Positions 9,347 through 17,037 of a DNA stretch of 64,000 bases are shown in pieces (position 1 is the stretch's first letter; every line of letters begins with the position of its first letter). The notes beneath the pieces are model-generated. The model was not told the origin of the DNA. It worked only from the letters and a program-made list of their open reading frames with translations, and ran no database searches. Source of the stretch: Verrucomicrobiales bacterium. Its GTDB lineage: Bacteria; Verrucomicrobiota; Verrucomicrobiia; Verrucomicrobiales; DEV007. The position numbers and the translations under genes are program-made. The stretch is from the NCBI GenBank assembly GCA_029212615.1, contig JARGPJ010000002.1, positions 186,001 through 250,000 of the forward strand, given 5' to 3'.

Positions 9347-9718
9347 ATGGAAGCAGAACAGTCCCTCTATGAGCGAATTGGCGGCGAGGAAGTCATCTCA
9401 AGCCTCGTCGATAGTTTTTACGAAAAAGTTCTCGCCGACGGTGAGCTGGCTTACTATTTCAAGAATTCATCGATGGATAAGCTCCGCCGAATGCAAAAGG
9501 AGTTCTTTTCTGCGGCAACCGGCGGCCCATTGACCTATAGCGGGCGTCCTCTGCGTGATGTCCATCGCCACATGGAGATCAGCAAGCGTGAGTTCGCTCG
9601 CTTCACTGAGCATCTCATTGAGACGCTGAAAGAAATCGGCGTCGAAGAATCTGCGTCCTACGAAATCATCAGCCACGTGAATCTCTATGCGGACGAGATC
9701 ACAAATGATGTTTATTAA
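9347..9718 (+). CDS. Truncated haemoglobin (group I-like)
   Basis: A 123-residue 2-on-2 globin. It opens with LYERIGG, has the B-helix F-Y-E-K-V-L-A-D with tyrosine 25 as candidate B10 ligand, the GGPLTYSGRPL loop, and a candidate proximal histidine at H73 (with H75 close by). The layout and length match group I (GlbN-like), though group assignment by eye is not firm. Such proteins bind O2 or NO. The start at 9347 removes an 8-residue non-family extension overlapping the upstream stop. No dedicated partner is adjacent; nnrS, another NO-linked family, lies at 24-25 kb. Confidence 0.88.
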   Translation: MEAEQSLYERIGGEEVISSLVDSFYEKVLADGELAYYFKNSSMDKLRRMQKEFFSAATGGPLTYSGRPLRDVHRHMEISKREFARFTEHLIETLKEIGVEESASYEIISHVNLYADEITNDVY

Positions 9719-9720
9719 GG

Positions 9721-9747
9721 AGGCCCGGCGTTGCTGGCCGGAAGCCT
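9721..9747 (+). terminator. GC-rich hairpin after the globin gene
   Basis: Immediately after the globin stop, AGGC...GCCT encloses a CCGGC/GCCGG stem with a seven-base loop. It has the position of a terminator but lacks a U-tract, so intrinsic termination is doubtful. Confidence 0.3.
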
Positions 9748-9886
9748 GAAATTGTATCCTGACCCTGCTTTGGTGGGAATAGCTTCTAACGATGTTTGCG
9801 TGAATTTCACCTGAGTGCCCGGGTTTCATGCCAATCCCGGAGAGAGCATGCTTGGCAGCGCGCGAAAAATCTGCTTCATTCGCGCC

Positions 9887-11425
9887 ATGTTGAAACGACT
9901 CGCTTACCTGCTTCTGATTCCGCTTCTTGTCACCGGATCGTTCGCTCAAGACGAAGAACCTCTCTCTGACGAGGAATTGGCGAAACAGGCGGAGCTGATG
10001 AAATTGCCCAATCTCGTCCTCATCATCGCTGATGATCTGGCCTGGGACGATTCTTCTCCCTACGGGCATGATTCGATCATGACGCCGAATCTGCAACGCC
10101 TTGCCAATGAAGGGATGCGATTCGACAACGCTTTTGTGACGACCTCCTCCTGTAGTCCGAGTCGGGCCAGTATCATTACCGGACGCTACCCGCATCAGAC
10201 TGATGCGGAGGAATTGCACTGGCCCGTTCCAAAGGAGCAGATCACCTTTGTCGAGAAACTCCGGGAAAAGGGCTATTGGACAGCTGCTGCCGGGAAATGG
10301 CACATGGGCGACGAGATCCGGGATCGTTTCGATGAAATTCGCGAGGTCGATACCTCCGGCTTTCAGCTGCCGAGCGGTGATACTTCAGGGAAGTTCAAAG
10401 AAACTCTCGAAGGGGAAGCCCAGAGTGGATGCGCCGACTGGGTTCCCATGATGCGTGACCGACCTGCCGGGAAACCCTTCTTTCTCTGGCTTGCCGCTCT
10501 CGACCCTCACCGCCCCTACCATTCAAGAATCATTTCCGATCCTTCACGCCCTGATGAAATAAGGGTCCCCCCATATCATCCTGACACGCCCGCGGTCCGC
10601 GCTGACTATCAACTCTATTATGATGAAGTTACCCGACTCGATCGCTATGTCGGCCTGGTCATGGATGAACTCGAGGCTCAGGGAGTCGCCGACAATACCC
10701 TTATCCTGTTTATCAGCGATAACGGGCGCCCCTTTCCGCGCGATAAAACAACCCTCTACGATAGTGGGATACGCACTCCCTGGCTGGTTAAATGGCCCGC
10801 GAAAGTCGAGGCCGGCACCGTTTGCCGGAAGTTGGTGAGCACAGTAGATATTGCGAGGACCTTCATGCGCCTCGGGGGCATCGGTAATCCCGGGCAGACG
10901 TTTGAAGGGGTTGACTTCTCCCCTCTCTTCACGAAGCCTGATAAGCCGATCCGTGATTATGTTTATGCGGAAAAGAACTGGCATGATTTTGAAGATCATG
11001 TCAGGGCGGTTCGAAATGAGCGGTATAAGTATATTCGGAATTACTACGATGATCTCCCGCAGACACCTTCCGCTGACGGGTTGCGCAGTCCGACTTATAT
11101 CGAACTTCTCCGTTTGCGCGAAAAGAGCGAATTGACGCCCGCGCAGAAAGCCTGCTTTACGGCCCCCCGCTCAGCGGAAGAGCTCTACGACACGAAGCTC
11201 GACATTTATGAAACGAACAACCTCGTCGACGATGAAAGGTTTGCCCCTCTTCTTCGTGCCATGAGAGCAGCGCTGAGGGACTGGGAGAAGAAGACAAAGG
11301 ATGCCGCTCCGGAATTGCGGACCGCTGATGAGTTTGACCGCGTCACCGGCCTTCCTACAGACGCCAGGGTTCGCCCCCGTCTTTCCAAGGCGAAAATGCT
11401 TGAGAAAGGCCTCGTAGCGCCCTGA
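9887..11425 (+). CDS. Secreted sulfatase (formylglycine type)
   Basis: A 512-residue alkaline-phosphatase-superfamily sulfatase that hydrolyses sulfate esters, probably of marine polysaccharides. A signal peptide (LAYLLLIPLLVTGSFAQ) precedes the catalytic domain. Metal ligands D49 and D50 sit in LIIADDLAWDD. The sulfatase signature C89-S-P-S-R-A-S-I-I-T-G carries the cysteine that a formylglycine-generating enzyme must oxidise; that enzyme is not in the window. Other family features are the GKWHMGD and FISDNGRPFPRDK blocks. The start at 9887 was chosen because it puts the signal peptide first. The next gene, 16 bp on, is a DUF6807 protein, probably co-transcribed. Confidence 0.92.
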   Translation: MLKRLAYLLLIPLLVTGSFAQDEEPLSDEELAKQAELMKLPNLVLIIADDLAWDDSSPYGHDSIMTPNLQRLANEGMRFDNAFVTTSSCSPSRASIITGRYPHQTDAEELHWPVPKEQITFVEKLREKGYWTAAAGKWHMGDEIRDRFDEIREVDTSGFQLPSGDTSGKFKETLEGEAQSGCADWVPMMRDRPAGKPFFLWLAALDPHRPYHSRIISDPSRPDEIRVPPYHPDTPAVRADYQLYYDEVTRLDRYVGLVMDELEAQGVADNTLILFISDNGRPFPRDKTTLYDSGIRTPWLVKWPAKVEAGTVCRKLVSTVDIARTFMRLGGIGNPGQTFEGVDFSPLFTKPDKPIRDYVYAEKNWHDFEDHVRAVRNERYKYIRNYYDDLPQTPSADGLRSPTYIELLRLREKSELTPAQKACFTAPRSAEELYDTKLDIYETNNLVDDERFAPLLRAMRAALRDWEKKTKDAAPELRTADEFDRVTGLPTDARVRPRLSKAKMLEKGLVAP

Positions 11426-11441
11426 AACCCGGGCTTTCCCT

Positions 11442-12404
11442 ATGAGTAGACTGATCTTCGCCTTCCTCGTGCTGACGCTCTCATCCACGTCACTACATGC
11501 TCAGTTTTCATGGAAGGACACCGAGGGAGAATACCTTGATCTGATCCACGGTTCACGCTCCATCGCCCGCTATGTATACAAGCCGATTGATGAGTCATCT
11601 CCCGAGCGGCGGGATCAAACCTACAAGCCGTTCTGCCATGTCTATCAATGGTGGAACAGGGATCAGTTTCTCACCAAAGGTCCGGGCGGAAGATACTCCC
11701 ACCACCGGGGAATCTTCTATGGCTTTTCGAAGATCAGTTACACCGATCATGAAGGAGTTTCGCATGAACGGGTTGATAACTGGCACTGCCGTACCGCCGC
11801 TCAGGTTCACCGTGAATTCCTGAAGAAGGAAAGCGGAGCGAAAGGGGCCGGCTTTATCTCACGAATTGATTGGCTGGGCAATGATTCAAAACCTTTCGCG
11901 ATAGAAGAACGAGGAATGTCTTTCACCTTGATAGAGAACGACATCGTCATTGATTTCACCTCGGTGCTCCAACCGCTCGTCCCTTCCCTGCGGCTTGATG
12001 GAGACCCACAGCACGCGGGGTTTCAGTTCAGGGCGAGTCAGGAAGTTTTTGAAGAAACCGCCAAAGCCACTTTCTTCACCAGGCCGGAAACAGGAACCGG
12101 CGCTCCCGGCATCACGATGAACTGGTCGGCAAAGAATGACAGCAAGCAAACGCGGGATCTACCCTGGAAAGGGATGACTTTTCGCCTGGCGGACAAGTCC
12201 TACACCGTCGTCTACCTTGATTCGCCGGGGAATCCAAAGCCCGCCCGCTACAGCGAGCGGGACTACGGACGTTTCGGCAGCTATTTCGCCACCACAGTCA
12301 CGAATGACGCTCCCCTGACAGTGAGGTATCGCCTCGTGATCCATCATGGTGAAATGACGCCTGAAGAAATGGAAGGACTGAGCCGTGACTTCAGCGGAAA
12401 TTAA
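11442..12404 (+). CDS. DUF6807 (PmoA-like) secreted protein
   Basis: A 320-residue exported protein with signal peptide LIFAFLVLTLSSTSLHAQ. The body matches the family often labelled methane oxygenase PmoA in databases and now DUF6807: the Y-K-P-F-C-H-V-Y near residue 62, the S-H-H-R-G-I-F-Y-G-F block (about 83-94), and later H-A-G-F-Q-F-R. Despite the old name it has no membrane segments of a methane mono-oxygenase and is not evidence of methanotrophy. It probably acts on carbohydrate, given the sulfatase just upstream, but the reaction is unknown. Confidence 0.8.
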   Translation: MSRLIFAFLVLTLSSTSLHAQFSWKDTEGEYLDLIHGSRSIARYVYKPIDESSPERRDQTYKPFCHVYQWWNRDQFLTKGPGGRYSHHRGIFYGFSKISYTDHEGVSHERVDNWHCRTAAQVHREFLKKESGAKGAGFISRIDWLGNDSKPFAIEERGMSFTLIENDIVIDFTSVLQPLVPSLRLDGDPQHAGFQFRASQEVFEETAKATFFTRPETGTGAPGITMNWSAKNDSKQTRDLPWKGMTFRLADKSYTVVYLDSPGNPKPARYSERDYGRFGSYFATTVTNDAPLTVRYRLVIHHGEMTPEEMEGLSRDFSGN

Positions 12405-12419
12405 GGTATTCGTCTTCAA

Positions 12420-13373
12420 ATGCCCCTCTTTCGTTCCAGAAAAAAACCTCAAAGAGATGACGATCCGCATCTCTCAGATCACACTCGCTCTGAAGTAACG
12501 GAAATCCTGCGGCGAGTCCGGAAGATTGAGCTTCGAACGCGTGGCCTCGTTCGTGACAGTTTCGGAGGTGAGTACCACAGCTGCTTCAAAGGGGAAGGTA
12601 TCGATTTTGAAGATTTCCGGGAATACCAGCCCGGCGATGAAGTCCGCGCAATTGACTGGAATGTCACTGCTCGCATGGGACATCCTTTCGTGAAAAAATT
12701 CGTGGAAGAACGGGAAATGACGGTCTTCGTCTGTGTCGATATCAGTGCTTCGGGCAACTACGGGAGCCACGGACCGAGTAAACGGGAACTCATGGCCGAG
12801 ATTGCAGCGCTGCTTACTTTCAGCGCCCTGCAGAACAAAGACAAAGTTGGTCTCGTTCTTTTCACTGACGATGTCGAACTCTATCTCCCTCCGAAAAAGG
12901 GAACGGCCCATGCACTTCGTATCATTCGGGAAATCCTGCTTTTCGAACCGGAAGGACACAAGACGTCGCTGGAAGGCCCCATTCATATCCTGAAGAACGC
13001 CGTGAGGAGGAAGTCTCTCGTTTTCATGCTGTCAGATTTTCTCTTTGAGGAGGATCTCGCAACTGATCTTAAAATCATCAACCGGAAGCACGACCTCGTC
13101 GCCGTTCAAGTGAGTGACCCTGCCGAGTTAGCTCTGCCACCTGTGGGGCAGGTCCGCCTTGAGGACCCCGAAACCGGGAATCAGGTTGAAGTCAACACCT
13201 CGAACCCCAAGGTGCGCGCGGCCTACGCTGAGGCCGCCGCAAGCTGGCAGGAAGAAATCGATCAACAGTTTAAGCGGCTCTCGATTGATAAGCTCTCGCT
13301 TCGTACTGACGAGGAATACTTACCGGCCCTGCACGGCTTCTTTAAACGCAGAACCCGCTCCGAGATCGCCTGA
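12420..13373 (+). CDS. DUF58 domain protein
   Basis: A 317-residue DUF58 protein of the MoxR-associated type, with a von Willebrand A-like fold. The hallmark motif is F-R-E-Y-Q-P-G-D-E-V-R-A-I-D-W near residues 65-80, and the MIDAS-like strand is V-F-V-C-V-D-I-S-A-S-G. DUF58 genes normally sit between a MoxR AAA+ ATPase and DUF4381/BatA/BatB genes. Here the DUF4381-like gene follows with a TGATGA junction, but neither MoxR nor Bat genes are present. Function is probably chaperone-like assembly of an envelope or enzyme complex. Confidence 0.88.
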   Translation: MPLFRSRKKPQRDDDPHLSDHTRSEVTEILRRVRKIELRTRGLVRDSFGGEYHSCFKGEGIDFEDFREYQPGDEVRAIDWNVTARMGHPFVKKFVEEREMTVFVCVDISASGNYGSHGPSKRELMAEIAALLTFSALQNKDKVGLVLFTDDVELYLPPKKGTAHALRIIREILLFEPEGHKTSLEGPIHILKNAVRRKSLVFMLSDFLFEEDLATDLKIINRKHDLVAVQVSDPAELALPPVGQVRLEDPETGNQVEVNTSNPKVRAAYAEAAASWQEEIDQQFKRLSIDKLSLRTDEEYLPALHGFFKRRTRSEIA

Positions 13374-13918
13374 TGAATTCACTCGCTTATTCAATCTTTT
13401 CCGCCCAGAGCACTCCGCCCGCCGACGACATCTACGATATCGTGGTGCTCGCCCCGAAAGATACGGTTTGGCCGCTCGTCTTTTGGAGCGCCCTTGCCTT
13501 CATCATCATCGGGGCGCTGGGTTGGATGATTTGGTACCTGCTCCGAGGATCATCAGGCAAAGAAGCGGGCCCTTCTCCCGAGTCGATTGCGTTTCGCCGT
13601 TTCACACTTGCTCACCGTGATCGCGAGGACCTTTCACCAAACGAATACAGCCTGGCCCTCTCCGAAGCGCTGAAAGATTATCTCGCCGCCAAATACGGTG
13701 ACCCGGTGCGCTTTGAAACAACGCCGGAATTTCTCTCACGTATCTCGCAGCATGAATCAAAAATGCCGGCGGCCGCACAACAACAGCTGGAAGCATTCCT
13801 CATCCATGCTGAAGAGATCAAATTCGGCAACTGCTCTGACGCTCAAAGTAAAGCGGCCCCCCTGGGTAAGACTGCCGAGCAAATCGTGCAGCTTTGCCAA
13901 ATGGTGAACGAGAAGTAA
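13373..13918 (+). CDS. DUF4381-like single-pass membrane protein
   Basis: A 181-residue protein with one membrane segment (about residues 38-60: FWSALAFIIIGALGWMIWYL). A cytoplasmic C-terminal helical domain follows, with S-L-A-L-S-E-A-L-K-D-Y-L-A-A-K-Y-G, resembling the DUF4381 proteins of MoxR/Bat operons. Its start codon overlaps the stop of the DUF58 gene, so the two are translationally coupled. The N-terminal 30 residues before the membrane helix are probably periplasmic. The family match is by pattern and context, so it is less certain than the DUF58 call. Confidence 0.65.
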   Translation: MNSLAYSIFSAQSTPPADDIYDIVVLAPKDTVWPLVFWSALAFIIIGALGWMIWYLLRGSSGKEAGPSPESIAFRRFTLAHRDREDLSPNEYSLALSEALKDYLAAKYGDPVRFETTPEFLSRISQHESKMPAAAQQQLEAFLIHAEEIKFGNCSDAQSKAAPLGKTAEQIVQLCQMVNEK

Positions 13919-13981
13919 ACAACCGTGCCTCACTGATTTCGCCACTTGCGAGATAGCCGTTTCCCGCTTCCCTTAGGCTTG

Positions 13982-14425
13982 ATGAAACCCTTCACCCTTT
14001 GCTCACTTCTTCTGATGAGTGTTATGCTATCGAGTTGCACCAGCTTCGAAAAAGAATGGGAGTCATCTGTGGCCGCTTACGGCACGGGCACGACAGTGAC
14101 ACCTGAGGGCCCATGGACAGGAAGCTGGACCACAACGAGCAATGGACACACCGGGAAACTGCGTGCGATCGTCAGAAAATCCCCGCGAAAAGCCGGCGAG
14201 TATCAGTTTCGCTATCATGCAACCTGGGCGAAAATTTTCTCGGGAGGCTACACGGTTAGCTATCCAGTTACCCGAAGCGGAGACAGCTACCGGGTTTCCG
14301 GCGATCAGAAGCTTGGCATTTTTGGAACCTTCGGGCATCAGGGGAAGATTCAGGGAGAACGGTTCGAAGCGAGCATATCCAACAAGAAGGGCGACATTGG
14401 TGTGTTTGTGCTTGAGCGACCCTGA
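13982..14425 (+). CDS. Putative lipoprotein, unknown function
   Basis: A 147-residue protein with a lipoprotein signal (LCSLLLMSVMLSSC, Cys19). The mature part is beta-rich and Trp/Gly-rich: EGPWTGSWTTTSNGHTGKL early, an R-A-I-V strand, and a late K-I-Q-G-E-R-F-E-A-S-I strand. This resembles small beta-barrel lipoproteins that measure as x-W-x-G-x-W repeats, but I do not recognise the family. The start at 13982 was chosen for the signal. It stands 63 bp after the DUF4381-like gene on the same strand. Confidence 0.65.
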   Translation: MKPFTLCSLLLMSVMLSSCTSFEKEWESSVAAYGTGTTVTPEGPWTGSWTTTSNGHTGKLRAIVRKSPRKAGEYQFRYHATWAKIFSGGYTVSYPVTRSGDSYRVSGDQKLGIFGTFGHQGKIQGERFEASISNKKGDIGVFVLERP

Positions 14426-14528
14426 AGAACTTTTTCACCTTCGAGGAACCGGGAAAAGGTAAGAGCCGGAGTCCGCTGATACGGTATTGAGCGTTCTTGA
14501 CTGTTGAGACGCTATCCTGCACCGTCAC

Positions 14529-14556
14529 GCCCCCTCCCCGCCCTGCGCGGGGGGGA
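14529..14556. repeat. C-rich/G-rich hairpin between genes
   Basis: A run of C-rich sequence (CCCCCTCCCCGCCC) is followed by GCGCGGGGGGG, able to form a strong GC hairpin just upstream of the beta-helix gene. Its composition stands out from the flanks. I saw no second copy of it in the window. Confidence 0.35.
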
Positions 14557-14569
14557 AGGCGAACGCATC

Positions 14570-15613
14570 ATGATGACCTCTAGAACTCATCCCTCCGTGA
14601 AAACGGTTCTTCTGCTTTCCCTCTCTATGACCCTCTGGGGAGTGTCATCCGCAAGAGAGATCGTGATTGAGAATGGCAAAGCGACGATCTATTTACCTTC
14701 CGGAGACGGAGAGGCAATCAATGGGGCGATCCGGGACCTGCCGGAGGAAGGCGGCACCGTCATTCTCGGGCCGGTATTTTTTCCCGTTAGTGAGGCCGTT
14801 GTCATCGACCGGGATAATATTGAAATCAGAGGGATCAGTGAGGCGACGACACTGAGACTCACTGATGGCGCCAATTGCTCGGTTATTGTCGTCGGGAGCA
14901 CCGATACCCCGGTGGCCCGCATCGTCCGGAATGTTCTGATACAGAATATAGTCATCGATGGGAACCGCGGGGCTCAGCAATTTGAATGTACCGGCGGCCC
15001 CTGCGACTCCGGAGGTCTCGCTTACATCCGAAACAACGGTATTACGATTCGTGGTGGAGAAGATATTAAGGTCGATCATGTGATTACACACAACTCCCGC
15101 TCCGGGGGAATTGTCCTGGAGAAACACTGTCGGCGCATATGCATCAGTAACTTTGAATCCTACAACAACGAGTTTGACGGTCTTGCCGCTTACGAAACAG
15201 AAGACAGCGTGTTTACGCAGATGAAGCTCCACAATAATCGCAGTGCCGGCATCTCGGTAGATTGGAGTTTCAACCGGAATGAAATCACTGACTCGCTCCT
15301 CGTGGAGAATGGCAGTCAGGGGATCTTCATGCGGGACTCACTCGAAAATCAATTCCAGAATCTTTATATTCGTGACAACGGCGAACAGGGAATTTTTGTC
15401 GCTGAAACACGGGAGATTGAAAACAGCTCTGCCCGGGATAACCGCTTTGACCGTCTCGTCGTGACCAGCAACCGAACTCAGGGAATCCGGATCAATGACG
15501 CCAGTTGCGTCGGGAACCGGATATCCAACTCCATCGTTTCGAGCAATAAACTTGAGAATGTGAGCCTCGCCCTCGAAGGCATTCTCGAAGGGGCTGACAC
15601 AGTCACTCAATAA
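14570..15613 (+). CDS. Secreted right-handed parallel beta-helix protein
   Basis: A 347-residue exported protein (signal peptide around TVLLLSLSMTLWGVSSA). After an opening strand typical of pectate-lyase-like folds (D-G-E-A-I-N-G-A-I-R-D-L-P), it consists of repeated rungs of about 22-24 residues with N-N and N-x-I/x-G-I patterns, for example ITHNSRSGGIVL, NNEFDGLAAY, NNRSAGISV and DNGEQGIFV. This is the NosD/PbH1 repeat type seen in polysaccharide lyases, epimerases and structural proteins. No catalytic residues can be assigned. The start is one of two adjacent ATGs (14570 or 14573). Confidence 0.82.
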   Translation: MMTSRTHPSVKTVLLLSLSMTLWGVSSAREIVIENGKATIYLPSGDGEAINGAIRDLPEEGGTVILGPVFFPVSEAVVIDRDNIEIRGISEATTLRLTDGANCSVIVVGSTDTPVARIVRNVLIQNIVIDGNRGAQQFECTGGPCDSGGLAYIRNNGITIRGGEDIKVDHVITHNSRSGGIVLEKHCRRICISNFESYNNEFDGLAAYETEDSVFTQMKLHNNRSAGISVDWSFNRNEITDSLLVENGSQGIFMRDSLENQFQNLYIRDNGEQGIFVAETREIENSSARDNRFDRLVVTSNRTQGIRINDASCVGNRISNSIVSSNKLENVSLALEGILEGADTVTQ

Positions 15614-15741
15614 AGAAGTGATCGTCGAAAAATTCGGTTTCCGATTTCCAGGCGAATGCGACCGGTAGGGTCGTTTCAGGCCATGATAGCGCAGTGAAAA
15701 GCCGCGCCCTTTTGGCTCAGAAACTGCATTCCGGAGAATAC

Positions 15742-16956
15742 ATGAGACAGATCATTTTGGCGCTTTTCAGCCTGGCGCAATGGGGGCTTGCAGCAGAGGT
15801 ATCCGACCCTTTCGCCAAGGTTCCTCACGACGACGCTACCTTTTGCGAACTCGAGCAAATTCCCTTCCAAAAGCTCTTTGATTTACCCACTGCGCTGATT
15901 CATCTTCCGGACGGTTCCAGCGTCGTGGCCTGCCAACGGGGAATGTTCTGGCGTATCGACTTAAAGAACCCTGCAAAACCGGTCGGAGTCTTTCTGGATT
16001 TTCGCGAAACGATGAAGCATTCATCCGCTTTCGAAGACGGCGTTCATGGAATCGCGCTGCATCCGGAATTCACCGGCAATGGCCGGCTCTTTCTCTCCTA
16101 CACTCAAAATAATCCCAGGAGAACAGTCCTCAGCGAGATGCAAGTGGACCTGAAGAACGATTTTAAGGTCATGCCCGCGACCGAAAAGATCTTTTTCGAG
16201 CTGGAGCAGCCCCTCGCTGACCACTGGGGAGGCCAGATCCTGTTTGGGCCTGAAGACGGAAAACTCTATCTTGGCCTGGGTGACGGCGGCCTCCGAAACG
16301 ATCCTTACCGGATGCCTCAGAATCTCTGGTCGCTCCACGGCAAAATTCTGCGTATCGATATCGATAAGACCTCAGGCGACCGCCTTTATGGTATCCCGGC
16401 GGACAACCCTTTCATTCACAACCAACTGGTTCGTCCTGAAATTTACGCTTCCGGTCTGCGGAACCCCTGGGGATTGGCCTTTGATGAAGAGACGGGATAC
16501 CTGTGGTGTGCCGACGTAGGACAGGATTACTGGGAGGAAATTAACCGGATCGAAAAGGGCGGGAACTACGGTTGGAGTGATCGGGACGGACCCCATCGGC
16601 TGGCAGCCCACCCCGAACCGCTGTTGAAAGATTCGACCCCCATCGACCCGGTATTCGCCTATACGAGAACACGCCTTGAAGGAATTTGTATCATTGGCGG
16701 GATGGTTTATCGGGGGGCCCGCTTTCCCGAGCTCATCGGAAGCTATATCTATGGAGAATGGGGCTTCGGCTTCGTCGAAGCTATTCACCTGAATGAAGAA
16801 GCTACCGAAGCAACCCGCCGTCTCACCCTCCACCGTAAGAAAAAGGACACCGATGTCTTCAATCCCACCGTCGTCTCCTCCGATCCTGATGGCGAACTTA
16901 TCGTGCTTTCCCAGAACGGAACCGTCTGGACCCTGAAGCGCAGCGATAAAAAGTAA
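15742..16956 (+). CDS. Secreted PQQ-dependent sugar dehydrogenase-like protein
   Basis: A 404-residue protein of the glucose/sorbosone dehydrogenase (GSDH) six-bladed propeller family. The signal peptide is MRQIILALFSLAQWGLAAE. Family blocks are D-G-V-H-G-I-A-L-H-P-E-F, L-Y-L-G-L-G-D-G-G, the Y-A-S-G-L-R-N-P-W-G-L-A-F-D block and D-V-G-Q-D-Y-W-E-E-I-N. These oxidise sugars with PQQ in the periplasm in characterised members; substrate here is unknown, and no cytochrome domain is fused. The start at 15742 was chosen for the signal peptide; the frame runs on to 15694. Confidence 0.87.
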   Translation: MRQIILALFSLAQWGLAAEVSDPFAKVPHDDATFCELEQIPFQKLFDLPTALIHLPDGSSVVACQRGMFWRIDLKNPAKPVGVFLDFRETMKHSSAFEDGVHGIALHPEFTGNGRLFLSYTQNNPRRTVLSEMQVDLKNDFKVMPATEKIFFELEQPLADHWGGQILFGPEDGKLYLGLGDGGLRNDPYRMPQNLWSLHGKILRIDIDKTSGDRLYGIPADNPFIHNQLVRPEIYASGLRNPWGLAFDEETGYLWCADVGQDYWEEINRIEKGGNYGWSDRDGPHRLAAHPEPLLKDSTPIDPVFAYTRTRLEGICIIGGMVYRGARFPELIGSYIYGEWGFGFVEAIHLNEEATEATRRLTLHRKKKDTDVFNPTVVSSDPDGELIVLSQNGTVWTLKRSDKK

Positions 16957-16976
16957 TGTTACGCCTCCCAGGCAAA

Positions 16977-16994
16977 CTCGCCGCTTCCGGCGAG
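16977..16994. terminator. Hairpin after sugar dehydrogenase gene
   Basis: A perfect seven-base stem CTCGCCG/CGGCGAG with tetraloop CTTC begins 21 bp after the stop codon. No U-tract follows, so it may stabilise the transcript end rather than terminate. Confidence 0.35.
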
Positions 16995-17037
16995 AACACT
17001 TGCGCACCGCGGGAAACATCGGAATACTCGCCGTCAC

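Noticed and set aside
9467-10303. Minus-strand ORF of 278 codons
   Set aside because: Antisense to the haemoglobin and sulfatase genes, which have strong family motifs; a codon-bias shadow.
11442-12404. Methane oxygenase PmoA
   Set aside because: The old family label is misleading; the protein is soluble and exported, without PmoA membrane helices, and no pmoCB is present.
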